From: Excoecaria cochinchinensis
Lineage: Eukaryota > Streptophyta > Magnoliopsida > Malpighiales > Euphorbiaceae
Reading direction: 5' to 3'
Length of the DNA stretch: 64,000 nucleotides
Assembly (NCBI GenBank): GCA_947683425.1
Contig: CANTUQ010000076.1
Span: forward strand, 248,001-312,000
The notes beneath the pieces are model-generated. The model saw nothing but the letters and a program-made list of their open reading frames with translations, was not told the DNA's origin and ran no database searches. Each line of letters opens with the position of its first letter. Position 1 is the first letter of the stretch. A program made the position numbers and the translations under genes. Shown here one piece after another: positions 54,446-64,000 of this stretch.

Positions 54446-55502
54446 ATACTCGAGACTTCGATTCGAAAGTACCTTGATTAAAAAATTATAATTGAGTTTT
54501 AGCTTAAAAATTTCACCTTCTTTCAAAACTGCATTGCATCTCATTAGAGCCTTAGATCTACGCTAGTTTGGTCCCTCTTTTTAGCCCCGGTGCGTTCCCG
54601 AAGCACGACCCTACGTTCACTCAATGTAGGGAAGTGTTAAGGATAATCACCAGCCCAAGTCTCATACTATCATGGTATATTAAATGGTGACCCAATCGGT
54701 CGTTACGCTCGTGATGAGCTAGACCCGTTGGCAGGGACCATGCTTGGGTAGCCCTAAAGCAACACCACCTTTGACTAAAGCTCATGTAATGGCAATAGAT
54801 TCTTCCCCTAGGTGGTATGAACCGTAATACCTTGCTTGCTATATGGATCATTTTGTATTGGGCAAACCCAAATAATTTGATTGGTCACTTAATCAAAGGC
54901 TTTCATGCCCCAATAGGCCCATGTCTACTTATTCGGGCTGCCTAAATACATGATGGTCAAAACTCATGCGTATGCACATTAGCTAAGAGAGGTTATACTG
55001 CTGGTTTTTCACCGTGCACCATGCGCATCCATAGGGTTCCCTGTTAACCCATGTTTCAAGCCCACCTAGGACAGAGACCGCACGACCTTGTGTGTCTGGG
55101 CAATAAGGTTGGAAGGACCTACCTGCTTGCATGTGTTTGTGAATGATGCATTGCACATTCATGTCAGTCATGCACAAATAAATTTATGTATTTCTTCTAC
55201 ATGTATACATCCTTTTCTTTATATAAAATTATTACATGTACATATTGTCTTGTGTATAATTTTTCACATGTCTCACATGTATCATTATAATCTCTTTTAG
55301 CCATTGTATACCATTTTGTTGCACAGCACGACCAAGCATTGCATATTATTCATGCATCATTCTAACTCTTTAACTTTTCAGCCATCAAAGACCACTTTCC
55401 TAGCTGGTTAGGGGTTCTGACAGTCACATCATCAGAGGGTTTTGATTGAGCAACCACAATCAAGTCAAGTGCAATCAATAGGCATTCAGAGAATCTCTAG
55501 AA
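54446..55502 (+). other. Tat A 5' untranslated leader
   Basis: About 1.06 kb between PBS and gag start without coding character. A long leader is usual for the Tat lineage. I see no further structure beyond short inverted repeats such as ACCCTACGTTCACTC...AATGTAGGG near 54610. Confidence 0.7.
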
Positions 55503-55661
55503 ATGGCCGATTCATCGAGCGAGGCAGATGCTACCAGGGTCTTGATAGCTGAAGAAGTGGGTCGAAGGTTAGAAGAATTTGAGAACCAGATGATGGCCAT
55601 GATGGTCGTAATGGCTCAACCAGCTACACCACAGAACCTGGCGCCTCCTCCCATGAGATAA
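55503..55661 (+). pseudogene. gag: Tat A gag, N-terminal start only
   Basis: An ATG opens a 52-codon frame, MADSSSEADATRVLIAEEVG, then RRLEEFENQMMAMMVVMAQ and a proline-rich stretch, ending in TAA after PPPMR. The charged, Met-rich helix followed by a proline/acidic linker fits the beginning of a Tat/Ogre gag, where a helix-rich N-terminus precedes the capsid core. The sequence continues in a plausible frame for some 80 bp (EQEEARKDQPEDVRPPPVD) before the nested LTR at 55746, so the TAA is a point lesion and the rest of the gag lies beyond the window. No homologue is present here for comparison. Confidence 0.6.
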
Positions 55662-55745
55662 AATGAACAGGAGGAGGCCAGAAAGGATCAGCCGGAGGAT
55701 GTACGTCCACCACCAGTGGACCTAGGGCCTTCCACGTCAGGAGGG
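55662..55745 (+). other. gag: Tat A gag continuation up to the nested LTR
   Basis: After the TAA the same coding style continues (acidic, proline-rich) until GGAGGG, where the minus LTR begins with TGTGATGCGCG. Confidence 0.5.
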
Positions 55746-56940
55746 TGTGATGCGCGATGATGGTACCCAGCAAGGGCCCTCGCATTTATATCTGCCATTG
55801 GGATTCGAGGAATTGGTTTGCATCTTTTGATCATGGGCGCCATGAGACATCATCGGTGTATTCCTCCCAATAGAACATTAGGGAGAGCAACCTAGTCTAA
55901 TGACACCTAAAGGCACCTTTGAGGCATTTGGAGTTGCCACCCAATTTGCAAGAAATTGGGAAAAAAGTCTCTCACCTTTAACGGTTTAAACCAGAGATAT
56001 GGTGTTCGGAACTTCCCTCTTATTTATGCTTTGGTTAATTATAAATGAGTTTTTAACTTCTTAAAATTATATCTCTCATCTCACGCGATCGATGCATTTA
56101 AAATTAAAGGTGCAATAAAAGCACGTAAAAAAAATGAAAGCGATAAAAGCAAAAAACGAGGTAAATAAGGAAAGCGGTAAACACGCAAGCACACAATTAC
56201 AAGAGAAATAGGGGCGGAATACAACCCCACTAAAAGGAGTCTAAAAATATAGGCGGGGACGAAATACAATCCCCAAAAATAAATAAGTTGCCCCAAATTT
56301 AATTACAAGGGCCCAAAAAGAAATGAACTTGAATTTAAAACACTCACACAAGATCAAAATAAAAGGACATAAAAAAATCGGGGCATTTATTTTAGGAACA
56401 TTGGTTCCTTCGCACTTATTGAATGTTTAGGAACATTGGTTCCTTCGTATAAATTTAAAGAGGGTTCGAAGAGTCATTTTGATTGTTTTAATTGGAAAAC
56501 CGGGATGAGTGATCCCATTTTTTGAGAAAAGTTGACTCTTCGTTTTGATTGTGATATTTTTTTATTGTTGGGTTAAAACAAGGGACATTGGTCCCAATTT
56601 TATTAGTAAAAATTCCAATTTAATTATAAAAATATTTTTGTGATTTTTTATTGCACGCGTCCACAAATAAAATAATTATTTACAAATAACACAAAACATA
56701 TAAAAAGGGAGTTGGAGGGATCTCACTAAACCGGAGTGTCCGTCTACGTGTCGCGACCCATCCGGGGAGTCGCGGGGCGCTCACTCGATGCAACTCAAAT
56801 TAAGTCTCACACAAAAATTAACATAAAAAATATTAGTAAATGCTCTAACAAAACTAATTGAACAAATAATGATGAAGCAATGATAACAAATATTAACCAT
56901 GATAATAGCAATAATAATAATGGTAATAGCACAATGGTAC

Positions 56941-56979
<39 letters not shown>

Positions 56980-56983
56980 TAAA

Positions 56984-57015
<32 letters not shown>

Positions 57016-57045
57016 TGATAATAATAATAATAATAAAGCAAGCAT

Positions 57046-57096
<51 letters not shown>

Positions 57097-58094
57097 CTAA
57101 TACACCTAAAGCAAGCATGTAATGATAATAATAATAATAGTAACAAATATAAAACAAGCGAACAATAAATTAATGGCATAAAGATAAATAATAGTAATAA
57201 CAATGATAATAGCATAGAACAATAAGCAACAAATAGTAGCATAGAACAATAAGCAACAAATAGTAATAATGAAATAAGAACAATGATAATAATGGATGTA
57301 AATACAAAGATCATAACCATAATAATAATAGTAATAATAATGATGACACAATAGTAATAATAAAAATAATGACAATGACAATAATAATAATAATAATAAT
57401 GGTGAATGAACACAAAAATCAAATTAAAGCAAACAAATAATGTATTAATAGTGATGTTAACACATTAAAATGCTAAAAGCAAACAATAGACATGATAATA
57501 ATGAAAAAAATAATATTAACAACAATAAATAATATATAAAAAAAAAATGAGAACGAGTCCAAAAATGTTTATCCTCAGAGTTTTTGGATCGGAAATAGGA
57601 TGTCTCAATCCGTTCCCTTGTCAATTTTTTTGATGATAAAGATATTCAAACAGAAATACAAGTTCTAAATAAAATTTGAGAAGATATTTTTAAGATGAAT
57701 ATTTTTGATGGATGATTTGAACGAAGAAAATTAATTTTTCTTGCTCAAGATCAATCCCGAAATGAAGTATATTTCTTGAAGGAAAATCTAGAAATTAAAG
57801 CTTGAGAAGAAAAACTTAAAGATTTTTTGAAGAGAAAAAATGCTTCCTGGAGAGTCCAAGAAGAGCCAGAAAGAGAGCCAAAATAATTTTCTTTTAAAAA
57901 TCTGCCGTCCTCCCTCAAAATGAAGGGAAATTTCCCTTTAATTTTCAGCTTTGGCCAAAAATAGGAAGGGACAAAATAGCTTTAATTTTTAGTTAATAAA
58001 AAATATCATAAAACTGTGAAAAAAATGGAAAAGACAGACTGAAAAAGCGAAAAAAAGGAACAGGCGAAGACCAACTGGCCGCGCGGAGGGGGGG
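55746..58094 (-). mobile_element. Tat-like LTR, minus strand, nested in Tat A and itself interrupted
   Basis: It begins TGTGATGCGCG (reverse complement of an LTR end ...CGCGTCACA type). It carries the reverse complement of CCCAATGTTCT-like, GCATGCGAGG-like and GAGGATAAAC-like blocks and contains long AAT arrays. It stops at 58094, where Tat B's 3' LTR is inserted, so its own LTR start and U3 are not seen here. Whether it is a solo LTR or part of a full element cannot be decided. Confidence 0.75.
56941..57094. repeat. AAT microsatellites in the nested Tat LTR
   Basis: Two nearly pure (TAA)n stretches, 56941-57034 (with AAAAT interruptions) and 57047-57094, separated by AAGCAAGCATGTAA, a motif that recurs at 57110. 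Further AAT-rich sequence runs to about 57410. Confidence 0.92.
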
Positions 58095-60287
58095 TGTGAC
58101 GCGCGCCGGATCCCCGCGGCCGCCCGCTCGACCGCCCGCACGTGGGCGATCTGGGCATTTGTGGGTCCGTCAACAGCTTGCGATAAATCGCAAGTGCGTC
58201 TATGTTGGGCAACAAGGAGGTTTCATGGAGTCGCCACCCAATAGAACATTGGGAAAGTTTCTCTCGCCTCGGAGAGCCTAAGACTTGCACATTTTATCCA
58301 TATTGGGCCATGAGGCCTAGGATTAACGTCTAATTCTCGTGACACAAGAGGTGTCTTGGAGGATAACCTCTAGCCTCTTGAGCCCAAAGACCAGAGCAGG
58401 GTTCGGGACTTCTCATTTATTCGTACCTTGATTAATATTATAATTAAGTTTTGAATTCATTGTTTCATCAACTTTCCACACAATGCAATTTAAATTAAAG
58501 GCGCAATCATTCATATCAAAAGCGGTAAATGTAAGCAAAATCCAAAATAAAGCATTCCAAAAATGAATTACAATAACACTAGGAGCGGAATACAACTCCC
58601 ATTTATAAAAGTGAAATACATGCATGAAACGGGTTATTCATTAATAGTGAGAACATTGGTCCTCGCATGCATATTTATTATGAAACAGTTTTGATGTGAT
58701 GATTTATTTGGGTATGAAAAACTAGGACATTGGTCCCCTTTTATTTAGAAAAAAAAAACCAAGTTAATTAATAGAAACGTTTTTAGTGATTTTCTTTTTA
58801 GCGTGCCTAAATAAACAATTTTACAAGAAAATTATATGGCAAAAATAAATAAAATATTACAAATAAAGAAAATAAATAAACCAAACGAGCCTTTTTTGGA
58901 TCTCCCCGATGTGCTGGCAAAAACGCCCAAGCGAAAAATGAGTTTAGACATAAAAACAAATACAAATAAAATAATGTTAGTGATTAAATCAATTAAACAT
59001 ACAAAATAATGAATAACAAATTAAAATAAAATAAGATGATATGAAAAGAATGATGATGGAATCCAAAATATTAACAAACCAAAATAAAATGAGAAACATG
59101 CATTATATGTGATAAATGATTAAATGATGTGATGAAAATAAAATATAACATGTTAATTAATTAGTACATGAAAAAATATGCACATGATGAAAATAATGAT
59201 GATAAGTGAAAAATAATGAATGAATAAATAAACAAATGATAATAAAATCATGTAACAATGATAAAAATTAGTAAACAAAGGAATGAAAATAATAATGATA
59301 TATAACAAGGTTAATTGATATGTTCATAGTTAATACAAACTATTTACATGGCAAAAAGATTAGTATAAATTAATTAATTATTTGCATGTTAAAAATAATG
59401 AGGAATCAAAATAAATTATTTACATGTTAGGAATTAAAAAGACAATATTCACATGAATAAAAATCAAATCATATATATAAACAATTAAATGGAACAAATA
59501 TAAGATCAATACAACAAATGAATAGATGAAAACAATAAATAAATCAATAAAAACAATAAAATATACATGAACAAATTAAAATAAAATAAAATAGAATAGG
59601 AATTGAAATTGAGCCTAGAATATTTACCCTCAGAGTATTGGATTTGATGAAGGAAAAGTGATGATTGATTTCTTTGTTTGATGATTCACAATATTAGAGT
59701 GAAATATTATGAATATGTTGGAATTTTATTCCAAGGAACATGAAAATAAAAATGATCAAGAATTCTTTAAGAACAAAGAATTGATACCTTTGCCTAAAGA
59801 AATGATTTTGATCAAAAAAAAGTTTTATTGATTAAAATAAAGAAAAATGATTTCAAGAACAATCAATCACTTTGTTCATAACAAAAAAAATGATTGAAGT
59901 TTTATCAAATAAAAATTAGATTTTGATGACAAACAATTATTTTATTTGTCTCAAAATCAATTTTTTATCAAAAAGAGATTCAAAACAAAATCAATGAAAA
60001 AAAAGTTTTATTGAACCCAAAATAAAAGAAGAAAAACAATTTTGAGAACAAATAATTATTCTATTTGTCTCAAAAATTAAATCAAACAACAAAACTTCCT
60101 CTAAAAAAATATGTTTAGAAGAAATTATGTTGAAAAAAGAATGAAACAATTGATTTTCTTTTTGATTTTTGGTTGGGGAAAAAATCTGGAATTTTTGGTG
60201 GAAGAAGAAGAAGAAATCTGGAATTTTTAGGTCTAAAAAATGTGGAGAGGAGAGGAGAAGAGAGGCTACTTTGATTTCATCATAAAC

Positions 60288-60295
60288 TATTTATA
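60288..60295 (-). promoter_or_regulatory. TATA box of Tat B LTR
   Basis: TATAAATA on the minus strand, about 770 bp from the LTR start, followed by the pyrimidine-rich CTCTCTTCTCCTCTCC. Confidence 0.65.
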
Positions 60296-60517
60296 GGATA
60301 AAATAGGTTGCCCTAATTTAATTAAGGAAAAAACCTATTTTAACCCAAAATTATTTTATTTTTAATGATAAAATCAAGTTTTATTATTTAATTACCTAAA
60401 AAAATATTTTAGAATTTAATTTGAAGTCAAAAATCCCAAAAAAATGGGATAAAAAACGGATTTTTGGGTGAAAAAATCGGAAAAAAGGCTGAAAAAGAGG
60501 AAAATGGTATCAGACCC

Positions 60518-60800
60518 TGTACCGACGGCCAGGAAGCCGTCGCCACAGAGGACACCGCCCGTCGCTATAGAGCGACGGGCACTCACGCGGCGAGGCGCGC
60601 GATTCCCGCCCGAGCTTCGCGCGGGAATCGCGCGAAGAGGCGAGCGGTGCGGCGCGCAGCGCGCAACGCTGCGCGTCGCTTTTTAGCGACGCGCAGCATT
60701 GGCGACGCCGCGCGTCGCTAAATCGCGCCCAGCGCGGGCGTCGGCGTGCTGGGCGCCTGCGAGCTGGGCGCCCGCGCGCTGCCGCGCCCGACACTCGCGG
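60518..60800. repeat. GC-rich hairpin block in U3 of Tat B LTR
   Basis: Three consecutive perfect stems: CCCGTCGCT/AGCGACGGG, 9 bp with loop ATAG (60558-60579); 13 bp with an 11-nt loop (arms 60597-60609 and 60621-60633); 13 bp with loop TTTT (arms 60668-60680 and 60685-60697). GCGCG-rich sequence continues to 60800. The overlapping long frames on both strands here are not genes. Confidence 0.85.
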
Positions 60801-61065
60801 TCCGAAAATTTTTTTTTTATTTTTTTTATTTTTTATTTTCTTTTCTATTTTTTTAAATTTTAAATTGACTAAAAACACCATAATTTTAAGTCCCCATTTT
60901 TCAAAATTTATTTTTTAAATCTTTTTTTTTTCATTATTTTCTAATTTTCACTCTAAAATGCAAATTTGACGAGAAAATCATCACCTTTAACCTTTTAAGC
61001 CTGTGAAGGCAATTATCATCATTGGGTAACTTCGATCTAGGCTGACTCAAGATCCGGTGTCTACA

Positions 61066-61082
61066 GTTGCCCCCAGTTTAGG
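61066..61082 (-). other. Tat B polypurine tract
   Basis: On the minus strand CTAAACTGGGGGCAAC precedes the LTR start TGTAGACACC. The same tract with one change lies at 40280-40300. Confidence 0.7.
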
Positions 61083-61197
61083 GGAATCTAGTACACTAGT
61101 GTCTAGGTGAGCCTAAACTCAAAGAAGAAAAGGAAAGAGACGCGTACCTGAGTCGGCCGTCTTTCCGAACTGGAGAATTCTGAGATGGTGGTATGTT

Positions 61198-61825
61198 TTC
61201 GTTTGTTGAAGTGGTGCTATCTGTGAGCCCTTCGGTTGATTGCCCCCTGAGAGGTCTTCGGTTCATCGATCGTTTGCCCCCTGAGAGGTCTTCAATTCAT
61301 TGATTATTTGCCCCCTGAGAGGTCTTAAGTTCATTGATTGTTTGCCCCCTGAGAGGTCTTCAGTTAGCTGCTCCCTGAGAAGTCTTCGGTTTATTGATCG
61401 TTTGCCCCCTGAGAGGTCTTCGGTTTGCTGCTCCCTGAGAAGCCTTCGATTTTCTGCTCCCTGAGAAGTCTTCGATTTTCTGCTCCCTGAGAAGTCTTCG
61501 GTTTTCTGCTCCCTGAGAAGTCTTCGGTTTTCTGCTCCCTGAGAAGTCTTCGGTTTTCTGCTCCCTGAGAAGTCTTCGGTTTGCTGCTCCCTGAGAAGTC
61601 TTCGGTTTGCTGATCGTCTGCCCCCTGAGAGGTCTTCGGTTTGCTGCTCCCTGAGAAGTCTTCGATTTTCTGCTCCCTGAGAAGTCTTTGATTTTCTGCT
61701 CCCTGAGAAGTCTTTGATTTTCTGCTCCCTGAGAAGTCTTCGGTTTTCTGCTCCCTAAGAAGTCTTCGGTTTTCTGCTCCCTGAGAAGTCTTCGGTTGAT
61801 TGCCCCCTGAGAGGTCTTTGGATGG
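61198..61825. repeat. 26-bp minisatellite in the Tat B 3' untranslated region
   Basis: About twenty units of CTGCTCCCTGAGAAGTCTTCGGTTTT (26 bp; shown as CTGCTCCCTGAG plus AAGTCTTCGGTTTT), mixed with longer variants containing TTGCCCCCTGAGAGGTCTTCGG and a CATCGATCG insert. It lies just inside the 3' LTR of Tat B. Tandem repeats in this region are known for Tat/Ogre elements and can seed satellite DNA. Confidence 0.9.
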
Positions 61826-61960
61826 TGCTTGGATTGATGATTAAGCTGGTATGTGGATTGATGATTGAGTTGAGGCTTGGATATATGTTTTGATCGATGT
61901 CTGGATTGATGAATGAGTTGAGGCTTGGATTGATGATTTGACCGATGTCATCACTCGGCT
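61826..61960. repeat. Second short tandem repeat beside the minisatellite
   Basis: About five imperfect units of GAGGCTTGGATTGATGATT, roughly 24-40 bp apart, at 61826-61945. A different motif from the neighbouring 26-bp array. Confidence 0.7.
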
Positions 61961-62451
61961 TTTGTCGGCGTCCGCCTCAAGTCTCTCTTTCTGCAAAATA
62001 AGGAAACTAAACTATGCAAAAATGGTGAGCATGCAAGTGAAATGCATGAGTAATGCAGGAATGCAGGATAAAAATTCATCTATGTGAACTTGGAGATGAT
62101 AGCCGGGCTAGCTGCGATTTGCGATATAATTGATGCCTTTTGAGCTGCTTTTGAATTTCATGCCCTTTGGGATTGCGAGATTCTCATCCGGTACCTCTAG
62201 TCATTAATTGAAGGTAGTGCGTCCCTTGTGGATTTTCACACTAGCTTTTCTTAGTGGAAGATGTGTCCTTTGTGGATTTTCACATAACCCTGTGCCTTAT
62301 TTTTTTTTTGCCTGGAATGGACCCAACCCAATCCAGCGACTTTTCTCTTTCTTCTTTTTTTTGAAGGACAGACTGCCTGTTTTCAGGTTTTCACCCTATC
62401 CTTTTGCCTAGTTTTTGCTTAGAGCGCCAGTTACGGTTTTCACTCTAACGG

Positions 62452-62483
<32 letters not shown>

Positions 62484-63344
62484 AAGAGTGCTGAAGTTGT
62501 TGGCAAGAATCTTTAGGGAGTCTTAGGACATGGTTGCATGAGCTTGATTCTTCACATCTGATAGCAGGATGAATCGGCTGAAGCGCTTGAGCGGTGGACA
62601 ATAGGCGACTTCGGTCACACAAAGAGAACTGCTCTGATCACATCATTGCAGAAATGCATGTGTTTCAATTTGATTTCATTAAGCATGATCATTATTTGTC
62701 ATTAGTTTCAAAAAATACAAGACCTCAGCTAACCTCGGGTTAGATCTTGAAAGCATCAAACTCCTGTTATCAATCAGCCTTCTCGGGTTTTATGATTGAA
62801 GATTTTCTCTCAATTTTTTTTTTTTGAATGTGAATTCTATAAGCAATGTTGGAGACGAGACTTAACTCGAATGCATGAATGCACTCGTGGCTCCTCGCTT
62901 GAAGCTCAAGAAACACCATATGCCTCTTCTTACGTACCAAACCTCTTTAGAAGGTCATCTCCGCTAATTGGATAAGACTGAACCAAGAATCAAGAGGTCT
63001 TACTTGGGTTGTAATGTCAGGCTTAGGTAGATGGCTGTCAAAGGAGGATCAGGTCGCTAGAGAAAAATGGCCGCAATATTTTCTCGACTGGTGGATGAAC
63101 CATTCTCAGCTCAGTTGTATATACAAAGGTATTCTTGAATTTGGGTTTGATAACATTCTAGCTCCTTGAGATCAGAAGAAAAAGGGTAATCATTGAAACT
63201 AGTCAATTGGTCACCATTTTGAGCTCTCTTTTTTATTCTTTTTTTTTTCTTTTCTTTGCTTCTTTTTCTTTCATTTTTCATTCATTTTTTCTTTTTGGAT
63301 TTTTTTGCTTTCTTTTTCTTTTTCTTCTTTTTGCTTTCGCTTCG

Positions 63345-63375
<31 letters not shown>

Positions 63376-64000
63376 CTCATGCCTTTCATGCATGACTAAA
63401 CCCTCTTTCCAAAGTCTGAACTTGCTCTTATCAAGGCAATTTTTTTTTATAGTCCAAAGAATTGTTCAAATGTACATCCATCAGTTTCAGAGCGGCCACT
63501 CTTCTAAGGGGAAGCCAAAATCATTTTAGGCGAGGGGGTAGTTTTAATGTGTGTAACAACAAAATTGGTACGCATTCAGCATACCTGCATAAAGGCTCAA
63601 TGGGCTAGCAAGTGATTGCAGAATAAGGGTAGGAAATGGTCATTTAGAGAGCTATACAAAGAAATAGTGCCTAAATCATTTTCTAGGTTCCGTCTTATCC
63701 AGAGGTCGCTTTGACAGGTAATCAGAAAGGTTCTAGTGCTCTTAGTGAGTTTCCATCCAGTCCCCTAATTGCAACTAGTTTTTCTTTTTTTCTTTTTTAC
63801 AGGAGCTATGCTATCAAAATTTTCTTTGGGTTCCCCAAAGTTTTCGAGATTAACTGCAGCCATATTATTTGAATTAATGCCAAAGTAAATTTGTTATGAT
63901 CATGCGAAATGAAATCAATAGAAATGTCATACAAATAAGCAAAATTGTTCTCTTTATTACAAACAGAAAATAAAAAGTTGCAAAAATAAAAAGATTCCAG
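61961..64000 (-). mobile_element. Tat B 3' internal region (minus), no recognisable gene
   Basis: The sequence is on the internal side of the Tat B 3' LTR. It holds repeated CCCTTGTGGATTTTCACA motifs (62221-62290) and T-runs of about 30, 12 and 29 (62453-62482, 62813-62824 and 63345-63373). I see no pol domain on either strand. It may be the long 3' untranslated part typical of Tat/Ogre, or contain a decayed extra frame. Confidence 0.55.

Larger units (their letters stand above)
58095..61065 (-). mobile_element. Tat B 3' LTR, minus strand, 2971 bp
   Basis: It runs from TGTGACGCGCGCC to the reverse complement of TGTAGACACCGGATC (end 61065), next to a polypurine tract. It contains a TATA box at 60288, three strong GC hairpins (60558-60697), a CCCTCAGAG block at 59628 and the GCATGCGAGG/AATGTTCTC block near 58650-58670. 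It is inserted in the minus LTR at 55746-58094. Confidence 0.9.

Noticed and set aside
54083..54544. 153-codon minus-strand frame in the Tat A LTR
   Set aside because: It lies across the conserved 3' part of an LTR and the primer site. The sense is opposite to the element, and no recognisable domain is present.
60464..60881. Alanine/arginine-rich frames of 85-123 codons on both strands
   Set aside because: They lie in the GC-rich hairpin block of the Tat B promoter region. The base composition explains the lack of stops.
61198..61825. Possible CRISPR-like array
   Set aside because: The 26-bp units are directly adjacent with no unique spacers, in a plant retrotransposon 3' region. It is a minisatellite.
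62440..63529. Long poly-T runs as terminators or as the tail of a LINE/SINE
   Set aside because: No LINE reverse transcriptase, no SINE A/B boxes and no flanking target duplications were found. They lie within the Tat B internal region.

Overview
The window looks like gene-poor, probably pericentromeric heterochromatin of a seed plant, most likely an angiosperm. Almost all of it is nested, decayed Ty3/gypsy LTR retrotransposons of two lineages. One is a Tekay/Del-like chromovirus: gag with a CCHC knuckle, PR-RT-RNaseH-IN-chromodomain order, a DPGSTH protease motif, an FIDD reverse-transcriptase motif and an initiator-Met-tRNA-type primer binding site TGGTATCAGAGC. The other is Tat/Ogre-like: LTRs of TGTAGACACC...GCGTCACA and a primer site TGGCGACTCCACTGGGGAC. 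I found no host gene, tRNA, rRNA or CRISPR array, and no intact element. Lineage names rest on motifs I recognise, not on a database search.

Layout. 1-6271: Tekay element T1, 5'-cut by the window, whose integrase is fused by deletion to the middle of its LTR. 6272-13951: T2, with a truncated 5' LTR, PBS, stop-riddled gag-pol and a 3' LTR. 13952-16015: fragments of other LTRs. 16016-27247: a second copy of 8929-16015 made by a tandem duplication of about 7.1 kb. Inside this copy the 3' LTR carries a 754-bp triplication and a 2591-bp solo LTR (target duplication TCAGC). 25955-29782: minus-strand element M1 (3' LTR, polypurine tract, chromodomain, integrase). 29783-32645: minus LTR M2. 32649-39070: plus-strand Tat LTR split by a 4047-bp minus Tekay solo LTR (target duplication TTAAA). 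39071-40480: minus Tat-like LTR plus 3' region. 41492-45138: PBS and 5' LTR of minus element X. 45139-45422: gag fragment of element Y. 45423-52426: T4 (5' LTR, PBS, gag, pol). 52427-55745: Tat A (5' LTR, PBS, leader, start of gag). 55746-58094: minus Tat LTR. 58095-64000: Tat B, minus (3' LTR, polypurine tract, 3' region with a 26-bp minisatellite). The right end is thus a five-level nest: Y, T4, Tat A, Tat LTR, Tat B.

The most interesting signal is inside the Tekay-type LTRs. All copies, on both strands and in diverged subfamilies, share one architecture: TATA box, a short GT-AG leader intron of about 86-126 nt, a small lysine-rich reading frame, a palindrome-dense cassette whose repeat unit differs between subfamilies, then a ladder of short hairpins whose stems show paired (compensatory) base changes. 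The LTR transcripts therefore appear to carry a conserved structured RNA domain that I do not recognise from the literature. The Tat LTRs have their own GC-rich hairpin cassette, but upstream of the TATA box.
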